Assembly (NCBI GenBank): GCA_964525995.1
Contig: CAZGIM010000002.1
Span: forward strand, 1 to 64,000
Reading direction: 5' to 3'
Length of the DNA: 64,000 bases
From: CAIVAT01 sp964525995
Lineage (GTDB): Bacteria > Bacteroidota > Bacteroidia > Bacteroidales > FEN-979
The notes under the pieces were generated by a model that ran no database searches, had not been told where the DNA came from, and saw only the letters and a program-made list of their open reading frames with translations. The translations under genes and the position numbers were made by a program. How positions within the stretch are numbered: the first letter of the stretch is position 1; the number at the start of each line of letters is the position of its first letter. Positions 35,549 through 42,906 of this stretch are shown in pieces.

Positions 35549-35944
35549 TCAATTATCAATTGAATGGTAATTTACCGGAATGATCCCTTCAACCAGCTCA
35601 TTGTTTAAAATATATTTGTCAATGATCTTGCTGGTTTTTTTTACATCAACATATCCAAAGGTTATGGGTTCCGATCCCGGTTTGGTTATTTCAACAGTTG
35701 GCTCTGCATAGCAATAGCCCATACACCCCGTCTGGGTAACCACGGCGTCGATGTTCCGTTTGGTAAATTCTTCGATAAACGCTTCCATGACTTCTTTTGC
35801 CCCTGAAGCAATTCCACAGGTAGCCATGGCTACTTTCACCTGTATCCGTTTATCGGGTTCGTTGCTCTTTTCTCTCAGGGAAATTTTTGCCCGAAGATCA
35901 TCCTGTATCTTCTTTAAGTCGGCCAATGATTTAATTTTTTCCAT
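35549..35944 (-). CDS. Thioredoxin-like (2Fe-2S) ferredoxin
   Basis: A 131-residue protein with a helical N-terminal 35 residues and a thioredoxin-like [2Fe-2S] domain: MATCGIASGAKE (first Cys) and QTGCMGYCYAEPTV (second pair). Only three of four cluster cysteines are obvious in the usual spacing, as in many of these proteins. It sits between a kinase-like ATPase and hydB in the operon and probably passes electrons to HydB or links the enzyme to the regulatory proteins. Similar small ferredoxins occur in hydrogenase operons of Clostridia and Thermotogae. Confidence 0.85.
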   Translation of the reverse strand: MEKIKSLADLKKIQDDLRAKISLREKSNEPDKRIQVKVAMATCGIASGAKEVMEAFIEEFTKRNIDAVVTQTGCMGYCYAEPTVEITKPGSEPITFGYVDVKKTSKIIDKYILNNELVEGIIPVNYHSIDN

Positions 35945-35968
35945 AAAGAATTGATATAGTGCATGAAT

Positions 35969-36514
35969 TCAATTAACATTAATATCTTTCAGGTTCTCCT
36001 TTACCATCTGAAGCAGGGTAGGATAGAGTGACGGTTCATTGATTGGAATTCCACCTAATGCTTCTGTCAACGCGGCTGTTGATAACTCAAACGACCGGCC
36101 ATCCCGGTTATGAAGATAATGGAAATTGATTTCCGGGTGCGCAGTCAGCGTAAGAAGAACCGTGCCCGCAATGTCACCCAATACCGGACGGTCGATATGA
36201 TTGTATTCAAAACAGGCCTCCACCACAGTTCCTTTCCCAACTTTCGAATCGATGCTCAGAGAACCATTTGATCGCTCTGCGTTCTGCCTCAGAAGCGATA
36301 ATCCCAAGCCAACCTTTCGTGTTGTTCGGGTCGTGAAAAAAGGATCGGCTACCATCTTCAATATATCCGGCGGAATGCCGCATCCGTTATCGCTGATATT
36401 AAACCGGAATATGTTCTGCAGGGTATCCTCCAAGATCTCAAGCGAAATTTCGGTCGCCCCGGCCCGGATCGAATTCTGAAGAATATCCATAATGTGCATT
36501 GATAAATTTTTCAT
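35969..36514 (-). CDS. Stand-alone HATPase (GHKL) protein, sensor kinase-like
   Basis: A 181-residue GHKL ATPase without a phospho-His domain. ATP-lid motifs: IMDILQNSIRAGATEI (N-box), NISDNGCGIP (G1) and TRKVGLGLSLLRQNAE (G2). The start MKNLSMHIMDILQNSI is typical of the small ATP-binding proteins found with hydrogenase and DRTGG genes in anaerobes. ATG 36514 is preferred to a GTG at 36550 because the GTG lies against a Rex-like box (36552-36569). It heads the set 2 enzyme genes (ferredoxin, hydB, hydA, hydC). It may phosphorylate a serine on a partner, but that is not shown. Confidence 0.75.
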   Translation of the reverse strand: MKNLSMHIMDILQNSIRAGATEISLEILEDTLQNIFRFNISDNGCGIPPDILKMVADPFFTTRTTRKVGLGLSLLRQNAERSNGSLSIDSKVGKGTVVEACFEYNHIDRPVLGDIAGTVLLTLTAHPEINFHYLHNRDGRSFELSTAALTEALGGIPINEPSLYPTLLQMVKENLKDINVN

Positions 36515-36551
36515 TGCAAAGTTAAAAAACTTTATTGTTATTTTATTCACT

Positions 36552-36569
36552 TTGTTAAAAAATTCACAA
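36552..36569. promoter_or_regulatory. Rex-like operator upstream of the set 2 operon
   Basis: TTGTTAAAAAATTCACAA, 18 bp, near-palindromic (TTGTTA/TTCACAA). A second, weaker copy (TTGTTATTTTATTCACTT) abuts it at 36535-36552. It lies about 38 bp before ATG 36514. Confidence 0.6.
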
Positions 36570-36743
36570 AAAGAAATTTAAATAATTACAAAACAGTGCT
36601 TTGCAACGATGTTTCAAACTTCATTTCTTTTCGTGATACCAGGGCGCACAACGGTGTCGTGAGTTTGATAAAGGAACCGTTAAAGATAATAAAATATCCT
36701 GAATGATCCGATTTATTCGCCATTTTTATGAAATCCGGAGGTA

Positions 36744-37493
36744 TCAGGGTAAGGTATTGATGGCAGCGCTGCGTCCCCCTTCACGGTGTAAACATTGGAG
36801 GATTTCAGAAAAGGAGGGTTCTTTCATACGAAAAATGGTTTTACGCGTTCCGATCTGATGAAGGAAATGTGCATCAGATCCTCCGATACTGGTGTATCCT
36901 TTGATATCGGGGAAAAGTCTAACCAATTCTTCTGTCTGAGAATGAGCTGATAGTTCAACAGCATCAACCCTTAATCCGGCCGGAAAAAATCCGAGTTGTC
37001 CTAAAATCCCGAACCGTGGCCTGTCGATATGTGCGGGTATGAATATTCCTTTTAAACTCCTGACGAGGGAAGCGATCTCATCCAGACTTTGAGGTAATGC
37101 CGAAAGGAGGGTGCGCTCTTCGGTGTATATAATGTTGTTAAGATGGTCAACAACAACCTGGTGACCGAAAAGTCGCGGATCGTTGGGAACATCGGGAAGG
37201 TTCTGATCGAGATAATTCTGGAATTCCTCTAGTTGGGTTGGCTTCTCAAAATAGGTCAGGCAGTGTACCTCTTCACGCGAGGTGACTTCGGCTCCGCATA
37301 AAACGAAAATGCCTGCTTCCTCGCCCATTTGCCTGATCAGATTACCCTGCCTGGTAGCGTTGTGGTCGGTTATACCAATAATGTCGAGACCCATCTCCAG
37401 CGCACGACGAATAATGTTATCGGGACTCATCTCAAGGTCGCCACAGGGTGACAACACGGAATGAATATGAAGATCACCGATAAATGGTCTCAT
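36744..37493 (-). CDS. PHP-domain metal-dependent phosphoesterase
   Basis: A 249-residue soluble PHP-fold phosphatase. Metal ligands are visible in GDLHIHSVLSPCGD (residues 6-19), ITDHNA (about 42), a Glu in LCGAEVTSREEVH (about 70), AHIDRPRFG (about 155) and GGSDAHFLHQIG (about 205). It is intact and likely active. It lies between a DRTGG gene and a 230-bp gap before the ATPase gene. The substrate may be a small phosphorylated signal; DRTGG domains next to it may sense nucleotides, but this is inference. Such PHP/DRTGG pairs occur with hydrogenase-like genes in Clostridia and Thermotogae. Confidence 0.88.
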   Translation of the reverse strand: MRPFIGDLHIHSVLSPCGDLEMSPDNIIRRALEMGLDIIGITDHNATRQGNLIRQMGEEAGIFVLCGAEVTSREEVHCLTYFEKPTQLEEFQNYLDQNLPDVPNDPRLFGHQVVVDHLNNIIYTEERTLLSALPQSLDEIASLVRSLKGIFIPAHIDRPRFGILGQLGFFPAGLRVDAVELSAHSQTEELVRLFPDIKGYTSIGGSDAHFLHQIGTRKTIFRMKEPSFSEILQCLHREGGRSAAINTLP

Positions 37494-37534
37494 TCGCTAA
37501 GAATAGAGTTTCAGTACTTTATTTCAGAATGTAC

Positions 37535-37894
37535 TCAGTAAAGGACGCTATCAGTTTGGTCCCTGTTCAACAGTGTAAAAACGCGACCGGTTATCTCAAA
37601 CGTCTCGAGATTTGTTCCTAAAACCGGAATTCGTTCAGTTATGCTTTTACTAAGCATCTCATCGTCGGGTTTATATCCCTTGACAAGAATTATGGCCGAC
37701 AATTCCTTAAGTGAAGCAATGGCCACAACATTCTTATGGGTTTGGAGTGTTATCCACACTTGTCCGGATCTGGAATGTCCCATTACATCGCTGAGAAGAT
37801 CGGATGTATAGCCGCCGGAAACAGGTTTCGAAAGCGCTTCCTTACCCGAAAATACAGATAAATCAAGTTTTTCAGCAAGTTCTGACACGGTCAT
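37535..37894 (-). CDS. DRTGG-domain protein (first copy)
   Basis: A 119-residue protein with the DRTGG fold: MTVSELAEKLDLSVFSG, a VSGGYTSDLLSDVMGHS block (residues 26-42), and IILVKGYKP. The family is thought to bind nucleotides, as in the N-terminal part of phosphotransacetylase and CBS-linked proteins. It starts 12 bp after the stop of the stand-alone hydrogenase-like sensor and is followed by the PHP gene. A second DRTGG gene lies upstream of the sensor. Confidence 0.82.
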   Translation of the reverse strand: MTVSELAEKLDLSVFSGKEALSKPVSGGYTSDLLSDVMGHSRSGQVWITLQTHKNVVAIASLKELSAIILVKGYKPDDEMLSKSITERIPVLGTNLETFEITGRVFTLLNRDQTDSVLY

Positions 37895-37906
37895 ATCGGG
37901 ATGTTT

Positions 37907-39301
37907 TTATAAGTCATTGATTTCATTCTTCAATCTGTTTTTATCTAATTTATTGTCACTCCAGATAGCAGCCATAATTTTTATCGATTCGTCCGGATCC
38001 ATTTGATCGTTTTGTTCAAGAATCCGTTGTACAAAAATACATTGATGGAGGTGGGCATTATGTTGAACGATATCCTCCGACAATGCTTTGCAGGTCGGAG
38101 ATCCGCATATTCCACAGTCAACCTGTGGCAGCACGCTGTTCAGCTCATAAATCCGTTTCATTTTGATCATGGCCTGCATCACCTGATCATCCAGTTTCAT
38201 CATCGACCTGGGCTGGATTTTCCCCAATACCATATTTTGCTGCAGATGGGTCAGGAGCCCTTGGGAGTGCGGTTCTTTCCCTCCATCTGATGACGTGTTC
38301 ACTGAGGCAAGCCCCCTGGCTCGTTTTCGCAGCCTGTCGACGGTAAGGAAACGATTACCGGGGCAAAGGATTCCGCCTGCACAGCTTTCGTCGCAGGCGC
38401 GCAGTTCAAGAAAACCGACTCCGCCTATTTCTTCATTTTCGATCTTTTCAAGAATTTCAATGACGTTGTTTATTTGATCAATGGCCAAACAGCGTCCTGC
38501 CGCCATATGGTCGGCTTCACCATGGGTCAGGCTCCATGTTACCGCGCGCGAAGTCAGCCCTGAGTCAGGAAGGTCAACAGGTACTCTTTTTTTCTGGCGG
38601 AGTATCCTGAAGACCTTATTGTACATGAAATTCATGTTAAGAACTCCATCAATGGCCGAATATTCCTCACCGACTGGATTTTTAACTGCTACGATCTTAG
38701 CTGCACAAGGGGTTACGTAAAATATTCCGATATCGCCAGGCGGAACACCCTGACTTGCAAGATTATACCGGATGGTAAGAGCTGTGATATCGAGGGGCGC
38801 CTTAAGTCGGATAATGTTGCCGGTGAGAGATGGAAACTTCACCTGGATCAGCCGCACAATGGCTGGGCAGAAGGAGGAAATAAGTGGGGCAGGTTCACGG
38901 TTGGTCTCGAGATAACGGTTGCTCCATTCACATAGAAATTCTACTCCTTCTTCAACCTCGGCAACATGTGTAAAGCCCAGTTCATAAACGGCGCTGATAA
39001 TCTGCTCGGGACCAACGCTGTCGGGAAACTGTCCGGTGAATACGCCGGGGATCAGTGCGACCCGGGTAGGGTAGCGGTATATCTCATCAAAGTCGTCTTG
39101 TTCGACTATAATGGCGCGAACCGGACATACCCGGTAACAATCGCCGCAGTCGATGCACCGGTCAGGGATAAGTCTTGCTTTTCCTGAAGAAACGCGGATT
39201 GCTTCGGTAGGACAAACATTCATACAATGAGAACAACCGATACAAATATCCTCCCGGAATTGAAGAGCATGCTGAAAATGTGAGCTGGTATCCTGTGTCA
39301 T
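37907..39301 (-). CDS. Stand-alone [FeFe]-hydrogenase-like Fe-S sensor
   Basis: A 464-residue soluble protein with no kinase or PAS domain. Two [4Fe-4S] motifs (C20, C23, C26, C30; C49, C52, C55, C59), a hydrogenase domain (L1 ISSFCPA with C145; L2 TPCAAK with C199 and K202; L3 RACDESCAGG with C303 and C307) and a C-terminal FeS domain (C396, C399, C404, C421). All cluster ligands are kept; the proton-relay Cys is Phe144, which should slow or abolish turnover. It overlaps the RsbW-like gene by 4 bp (ATGA) and is followed by DRTGG and PHP genes. Probably a sensor that acts through that ATPase. Confidence 0.85.
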   Translation of the reverse strand: MTQDTSSHFQHALQFREDICIGCSHCMNVCPTEAIRVSSGKARLIPDRCIDCGDCYRVCPVRAIIVEQDDFDEIYRYPTRVALIPGVFTGQFPDSVGPEQIISAVYELGFTHVAEVEEGVEFLCEWSNRYLETNREPAPLISSFCPAIVRLIQVKFPSLTGNIIRLKAPLDITALTIRYNLASQGVPPGDIGIFYVTPCAAKIVAVKNPVGEEYSAIDGVLNMNFMYNKVFRILRQKKRVPVDLPDSGLTSRAVTWSLTHGEADHMAAGRCLAIDQINNVIEILEKIENEEIGGVGFLELRACDESCAGGILCPGNRFLTVDRLRKRARGLASVNTSSDGGKEPHSQGLLTHLQQNMVLGKIQPRSMMKLDDQVMQAMIKMKRIYELNSVLPQVDCGICGSPTCKALSEDIVQHNAHLHQCIFVQRILEQNDQMDPDESIKIMAAIWSDNKLDKNRLKNEINDL

Positions 39302-39720
39302 ACGGTAGGGTTGAAATAGTTGATGATCCTGACCCGTGTTCCTTTTCCAACCACGCTGTCGATATCGAGTTGGTCGGAATTATGTTTCATATTCGAAAGT
39401 CCCATTCCGGCCCCAAATCCCATCTCCCTGACCTGTGGAGTCGCTGTGGAATAACCTACCTCCATTGCCTTTTGAATATCAGGGATTCCCGGTCCCTCGT
39501 CATCTAATAAAATACTTATCTTTTCAGGGTCGATGTCAACCGCGATGGTTCCCTTGTAAGCATGAGCCACAATGTTTACTTCAGCTTCGTACAGTGCGAT
39601 GACTGTTCTTCTGATCACTTCACTGTCTACATTGAGTTGTTTCATCGTTTTTTTTACCTGACTGGAGGTAAAACCGGCCTGAGAAAAATTTCCCCCTTCA
39701 ACATTAAATTCAAAATGCAT
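39298..39720 (-). CDS. RsbW-like anti-sigma/serine kinase ATPase
   Basis: A 140-residue GHKL ATPase of the anti-sigma factor/serine kinase type. N-box: ALYEAEVNIVAHAYKG (Asn about residue 64); G1: LDDEGPGIPD; G2: GFGAGMGLSNMK. The start is ATG 39720 (MHFEFNVEGGNF); a longer frame to 39831 runs into the DRTGG gene and lacks support. It overlaps the downstream sensor gene by 4 bp, so the sensor and kinase are probably partners. No STAS anti-anti-sigma gene is in the window, so its target is unknown. Confidence 0.82.
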   Translation of the reverse strand: MHFEFNVEGGNFSQAGFTSSQVKKTMKQLNVDSEVIRRTVIALYEAEVNIVAHAYKGTIAVDIDPEKISILLDDEGPGIPDIQKAMEVGYSTATPQVREMGFGAGMGLSNMKHNSDQLDIDSVVGKGTRVRIINYFNPTV

Positions 39721-39727
39721 GGGCGGG

Positions 39728-40093
39728 TTAATAAACAGGTTTGATGCCGGCCTGGTATAGAATGCCACTGGTTTTATACATGGAATACGGGGTGTGGATG
39801 ATAGCAATCCCGTTTTCATTTGCCAGATCAATCATTTCGCCAGTGACCTTTTTATTCCTGACAAATGTGATGCATTCGATGTCCGACATTTCAGCCGTTC
39901 TGATCGCCTGAATATTGACCAGACCGGTTAATAGTAATAAATGTTTTGTTGAGAGCGTAAGTACATCGCTCATGAGGTCGGAGGCAAAGGCTCCCTCAAT
40001 GATCCGGTCGGGATTTCCGGCACCCGCGATGAGCTGGCCATCGAGGAGCTGCGCGATTTTTTCTAAGCTGACCAGGTTGTTCGTTACTGCCAT
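39728..40093 (-). CDS. DRTGG-domain protein (second copy)
   Basis: A 121-residue DRTGG protein: MAVTNNLVSLEKIAQLLDG, GAFASDLMSDVLTLS (residues 46-60), then an ATPase-like strand and GIAIIHTPYSMYKTSG. ATG 40093 is taken, not a TTG at 40126, because that TTG lies inside the -7 promoter element. It is the first gene of the operon DRTGG, RsbW-like, sensor, DRTGG, PHP. The two DRTGG copies differ clearly, so the pair is probably functional, not a recent duplication. Confidence 0.82.
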   Translation of the reverse strand: MAVTNNLVSLEKIAQLLDGQLIAGAGNPDRIIEGAFASDLMSDVLTLSTKHLLLLTGLVNIQAIRTAEMSDIECITFVRNKKVTGEMIDLANENGIAIIHTPYSMYKTSGILYQAGIKPVY

Positions 40094-40123
40094 ATAGATG
40101 GGAATTGCCCGTATAATAAGCTG

Positions 40124-40153
40124 CAAAATTACAATTTGTATTCCTTAAAACAA
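40124..40153 (-). promoter_or_regulatory. Promoter of the DRTGG/RsbW/sensor operon
   Basis: On the minus strand TTG (40151-40153), 19 bp, TAATTTTG (40124-40131): a full consensus match. The leader to ATG 40093 is about 25 nt. Confidence 0.65.
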
Positions 40154-40159
40154 TGATTT

Positions 40160-40177
40160 ATGTTATTTTTTTAACAA
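40160..40177. promoter_or_regulatory. Rex-like operator upstream of the sensor operon
   Basis: ATGTTATTTTTTTAACAA, 18 bp, with TGTTA and TAACA arms as in the TTGTTAA/TTAACAA type of Rex box. It is 6 bp upstream of the -33 element, the same geometry as at set 1. Confidence 0.55.
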
Positions 40178-40199
40178 TGTTAATAAAATAACAGATATC

Positions 40200-40898
40200 T
40201 TATTTTTCAACAATCATTCTAAACCCGTTTCCGTGGATATTGGCAATTTCAATACCCGGATCGGCTTTCAGATACTTTCTGAGCCGGGCGATAAAAACGT
40301 CCATGCTCCGTCCGTTGAAGTAATTATCGGCTCCCCATATCTGTTCAAGGGCATCTTTACGTAACAAAATGCCGTCTTTAGCCAAACAGAGCATTTTCAG
40401 CAGTTGTGCTTCCTTAGGTGAAAGTTGAAATGATTGTTTTTCGAACGAGAGGGTACGAAGCAGAATATTAAATTTCAGTTTACCCACCATGATTTCATTA
40501 GGTTCGGCTTCACCGGAGCCGGCTTTAACGTTTCTTTTCAGAATGGCATGCAGTTTAAAGAGCAACACTTCCGAATCGAATGGTTTGGTAATATAATCAT
40601 CGGCCCCGGTTTTAAATCCCTCAAGCATGTCCTCTTTTAATGATTTTGCTGTCAGAAAAATGAATGGTACAGAACTGTTCGTTTTTTTTATCTCCTTTGC
40701 AAGGGTAAAACCGTCCATTTCGGGCATCATGACATCAAGAATACAAATATCGAAGGGTTCCGATTTAAAAGCCGATAATCCCTGTTTCCCGTCGGGTTTT
40801 AATACCACGGCAAAATCGTTGAGCTCGAGGTAAGATTTCATTATTGACCCGAAATTGGGATCGTCCTCCACCAGCAATATCTTTGTTTTTTTATTCAT
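40200..40898 (-). CDS. rprY: OmpR/PhoB-family response regulator, RprY-like
   Basis: A 232-residue response regulator: receiver (residues 1-120; LVEDDPNF, phospho-Asp in ICILDVMMPEMDG) and a winged-helix DNA-binding domain (SPKEAQLLKMLCLAKDG, YFNGRSMDVFIARLRKYL, IHGNGFRMI). It overlaps the kinase gene by 8 bp, and the pair matches Bacteroides RprX/RprY in layout. Four TTAAC direct repeats with 10-11 bp spacing lie 1.9 kb away, upstream of the divergent secreted protein gene, and are the likely binding site of this regulator. Confidence 0.88.
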   Translation of the reverse strand: MNKKTKILLVEDDPNFGSIMKSYLELNDFAVVLKPDGKQGLSAFKSEPFDICILDVMMPEMDGFTLAKEIKKTNSSVPFIFLTAKSLKEDMLEGFKTGADDYITKPFDSEVLLFKLHAILKRNVKAGSGEAEPNEIMVGKLKFNILLRTLSFEKQSFQLSPKEAQLLKMLCLAKDGILLRKDALEQIWGADNYFNGRSMDVFIARLRKYLKADPGIEIANIHGNGFRMIVEK

Positions 40899-42771
40899 CG
40901 GGGTTGATTTGTGCGTTTAACAGATTTATCTCAAAGTTACTACCTTTCCCGATCTCACTTCGTAGTTGTATCTCGCCTTTATGAGCCAGGATGATGGCCC
41001 TGACATAGCTGAGTCCCAGTCCGAATCCTTTGATTTTATGAATGTTTCCTGATGTTACCCGGTAGAACTTGTCAAAAATTTTGCGCTGGGTTTCGGAACT
41101 CATGCCCAACCCTTTATCCTGAACGGTGAAATAATATTTGCCTGAGCGGTTAAAGGAGGTAACAGTTATTTGAGGTTTAATGAGGGAATATTTGTTGGCA
41201 TTATCCAGAAGGTTCAGAATGACATTTCGCATGTGATCTTCATCTGCCATTACCATGGGATTTTCGGCTTTCAGGTCGGTCACGATCCTGCCTTCGCGTT
41301 TCTCAACCTGAAGCATGAAGTGTCTGATCACCCTCTCGATAAGATCATTCATGTCGAGTAGAACGAGTCGTAATTTAAAATCCCGGCTGTCGAGCAGCGC
41401 CATTTGCAGTACCTGTTCGACCCGGGTATTCATCCGGTTATTCTCCTCTTTGATGATCCGTGTGAAATTTTTTATGGTATCGGGTTCTGTGATGACTTTA
41501 GGGTTATTGATGGAATCGGCAGCAATAGATATGGTCGCAATGGGAGTTTTGAATTCATGGGTCATATTATTGATGAAGTCGGTTTTAATATCTGAGATCT
41601 TTTTTTGACGGATCATAACCACAATACTGGCACCGGATGAAAGAATGATGATCAGGGTAAAGAGCACAGAACCCGCGAGCAGTAAAGAGAGTGATTTCAG
41701 AACATGTGATTTTTGTCCCGGAAAGAGAACGACCAGCATGTCGGGTTTTTTAAAGAGATCGTCGGGGAACAAGGATACTCTGTGCTGGTAAATATTTCCG
41801 TATTCACTATAACCGGCTGAACGGATCGGCATGTGATTGCTGTCGTTGGTCGGGGAATAGACCGCAAATTCAAAAGGAAGGTCAATTCCTTTATCAATGA
41901 ACGATTTGCTAAGAGAGCCCTGAAGCGTTTTTTTGTTAATTCGTTGTTGTATGGGGGCTGGTTTTGTTTCGAGTTCAATGGCCATTTTTTTAATGACATC
42001 CTGGATTTTTTTTGCTTTGTTATCCAGTTTTTGAAGGTTATTCTCCCTGATTTGGAATTTTTCGCGGTTGCCCTGTAATCGTCGAACCGGAAGCGAGGGG
42101 GTTGGATCTGGAGGGAAATGATATTGGAAGCGTCTGGGTTTCCGGGATCCTGGAGAAGTAATAATCAGAGTGCCCTTGCTGAAGTTATCGGAGTGAATTT
42201 CTCCGTCGTTTAATTCAACAATCCTTTCCTGTTCCTGAACTTCCATAATCGAATCGAGTCTTCTTACCTGGTCTTTCCATTCAAAACTGAAAGCATCAGG
42301 TTCCATTTGGCGCATCTCTTCATAGGCTTGTTCCATTTGGATGGTCAGCGAATCCAATCCTTCAAGAACCGGTATTACATTATACTGGTAGGAATAGTGT
42401 AATACACCGGGTGCGATCGGACGGCGTATTGTGCGATCAGGTTTCCGTTTTAAAGTCGGGTGAGATTCGGGAGCCTCATTCAACGCTAAAAGCGAATCAA
42501 GACGGGCTTTGATGGTCATCGACGAATCCCTTGAAAAAGCCTGTACAATGCTCATGATGCTGTCGCCTTCATAATTCCGGCTGATAAAATGCATGTTCTC
42601 ACGGGTTTCGATCTTGTTGACAACATCACCCAATGCATCATTTACACTGCGATTGAATTGGGCTTCCTTGACCTGGAATGCATTACGAATCCAAAAGAAC
42701 TGTACAGTAATGATGCCCACCAGGGAGATACAGAGGCAGAGAATTAAAATATACAGGAGTTTTTTATTCAT
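40891..42771 (-). CDS. rprX: Sensor histidine kinase, RprX-like
   Basis: A 626-residue membrane sensor kinase. A first membrane helix at residues 5-28, a periplasmic sensor region of about 330 residues, a second helix near 365-390, then HisKA (DFINNMTHEFKTPIATISIA, phospho-His about 410) and HATPase (NLLDNANKYS, DKGLGMSSE, GFGLGLSYVRAI). It is the partner of the overlapping response regulator. The periplasmic region is long, Gln/Glu-rich and not recognised. The signal is unknown. Confidence 0.9.
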   Translation of the reverse strand: MNKKLLYILILCLCISLVGIITVQFFWIRNAFQVKEAQFNRSVNDALGDVVNKIETRENMHFISRNYEGDSIMSIVQAFSRDSSMTIKARLDSLLALNEAPESHPTLKRKPDRTIRRPIAPGVLHYSYQYNVIPVLEGLDSLTIQMEQAYEEMRQMEPDAFSFEWKDQVRRLDSIMEVQEQERIVELNDGEIHSDNFSKGTLIITSPGSRKPRRFQYHFPPDPTPSLPVRRLQGNREKFQIRENNLQKLDNKAKKIQDVIKKMAIELETKPAPIQQRINKKTLQGSLSKSFIDKGIDLPFEFAVYSPTNDSNHMPIRSAGYSEYGNIYQHRVSLFPDDLFKKPDMLVVLFPGQKSHVLKSLSLLLAGSVLFTLIIILSSGASIVVMIRQKKISDIKTDFINNMTHEFKTPIATISIAADSINNPKVITEPDTIKNFTRIIKEENNRMNTRVEQVLQMALLDSRDFKLRLVLLDMNDLIERVIRHFMLQVEKREGRIVTDLKAENPMVMADEDHMRNVILNLLDNANKYSLIKPQITVTSFNRSGKYYFTVQDKGLGMSSETQRKIFDKFYRVTSGNIHKIKGFGLGLSYVRAIILAHKGEIQLRSEIGKGSNFEINLLNAQINPDE

Positions 42772-42810
42772 GTTACAAAATTAATTAAAGGAATTGGCGG
42801 TTCATCAAGA

Positions 42811-42847
42811 TTAACGATTCGTTAACTGAATTTAACGATACCTTAAC
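42811..42847 (+). promoter_or_regulatory. Four TTAAC direct repeats, Pho-box-like operator
   Basis: TTAAC at 42811, 42822, 42832 and 42843 (spacing 11, 10, 11 bp), arranged as two related 16-mers, TTAACGATTCGTTAAC and TTAACGATACCTTAAC. Direct repeats one helical turn apart are typical of OmpR/PhoB-family sites. They end 22 bp before the -7 element of the secreted protein gene, the place of an activator, and lie between it and the rprX-like gene. Confidence 0.6.
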
Positions 42848-42869
42848 ATTTTCAACCGGTTAGAGCGCT

Positions 42870-42877
42870 TAGATTTG
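42870..42877 (+). promoter_or_regulatory. -7 element of the secreted protein gene
   Basis: TAGATTTG (TAnnTTTG), 29 bp before ATG 42907. No good -33 TTG, which fits a promoter that needs the activator bound to the TTAAC repeats just upstream. Confidence 0.5.
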
Positions 42878-42906
42878 CTGCATCATATAAAACACAGGAG
42901 GACCCT

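Noticed and set aside
36517..36524. TAACTTTG-like -7 element on the minus strand before ATG 36514
   Set aside because: It lies 3 bp before the ATG, which would leave no leader, and no -33 TTG fits; not listed as a promoter.
36518..36533. AAAGTTAAAAAACTTT palindrome beside the set 2 operator
   Set aside because: AT-rich and overlaps the start region of the ATPase gene; a 6-bp arm is easily chance here, and the Rex-like box next to it explains the region better.
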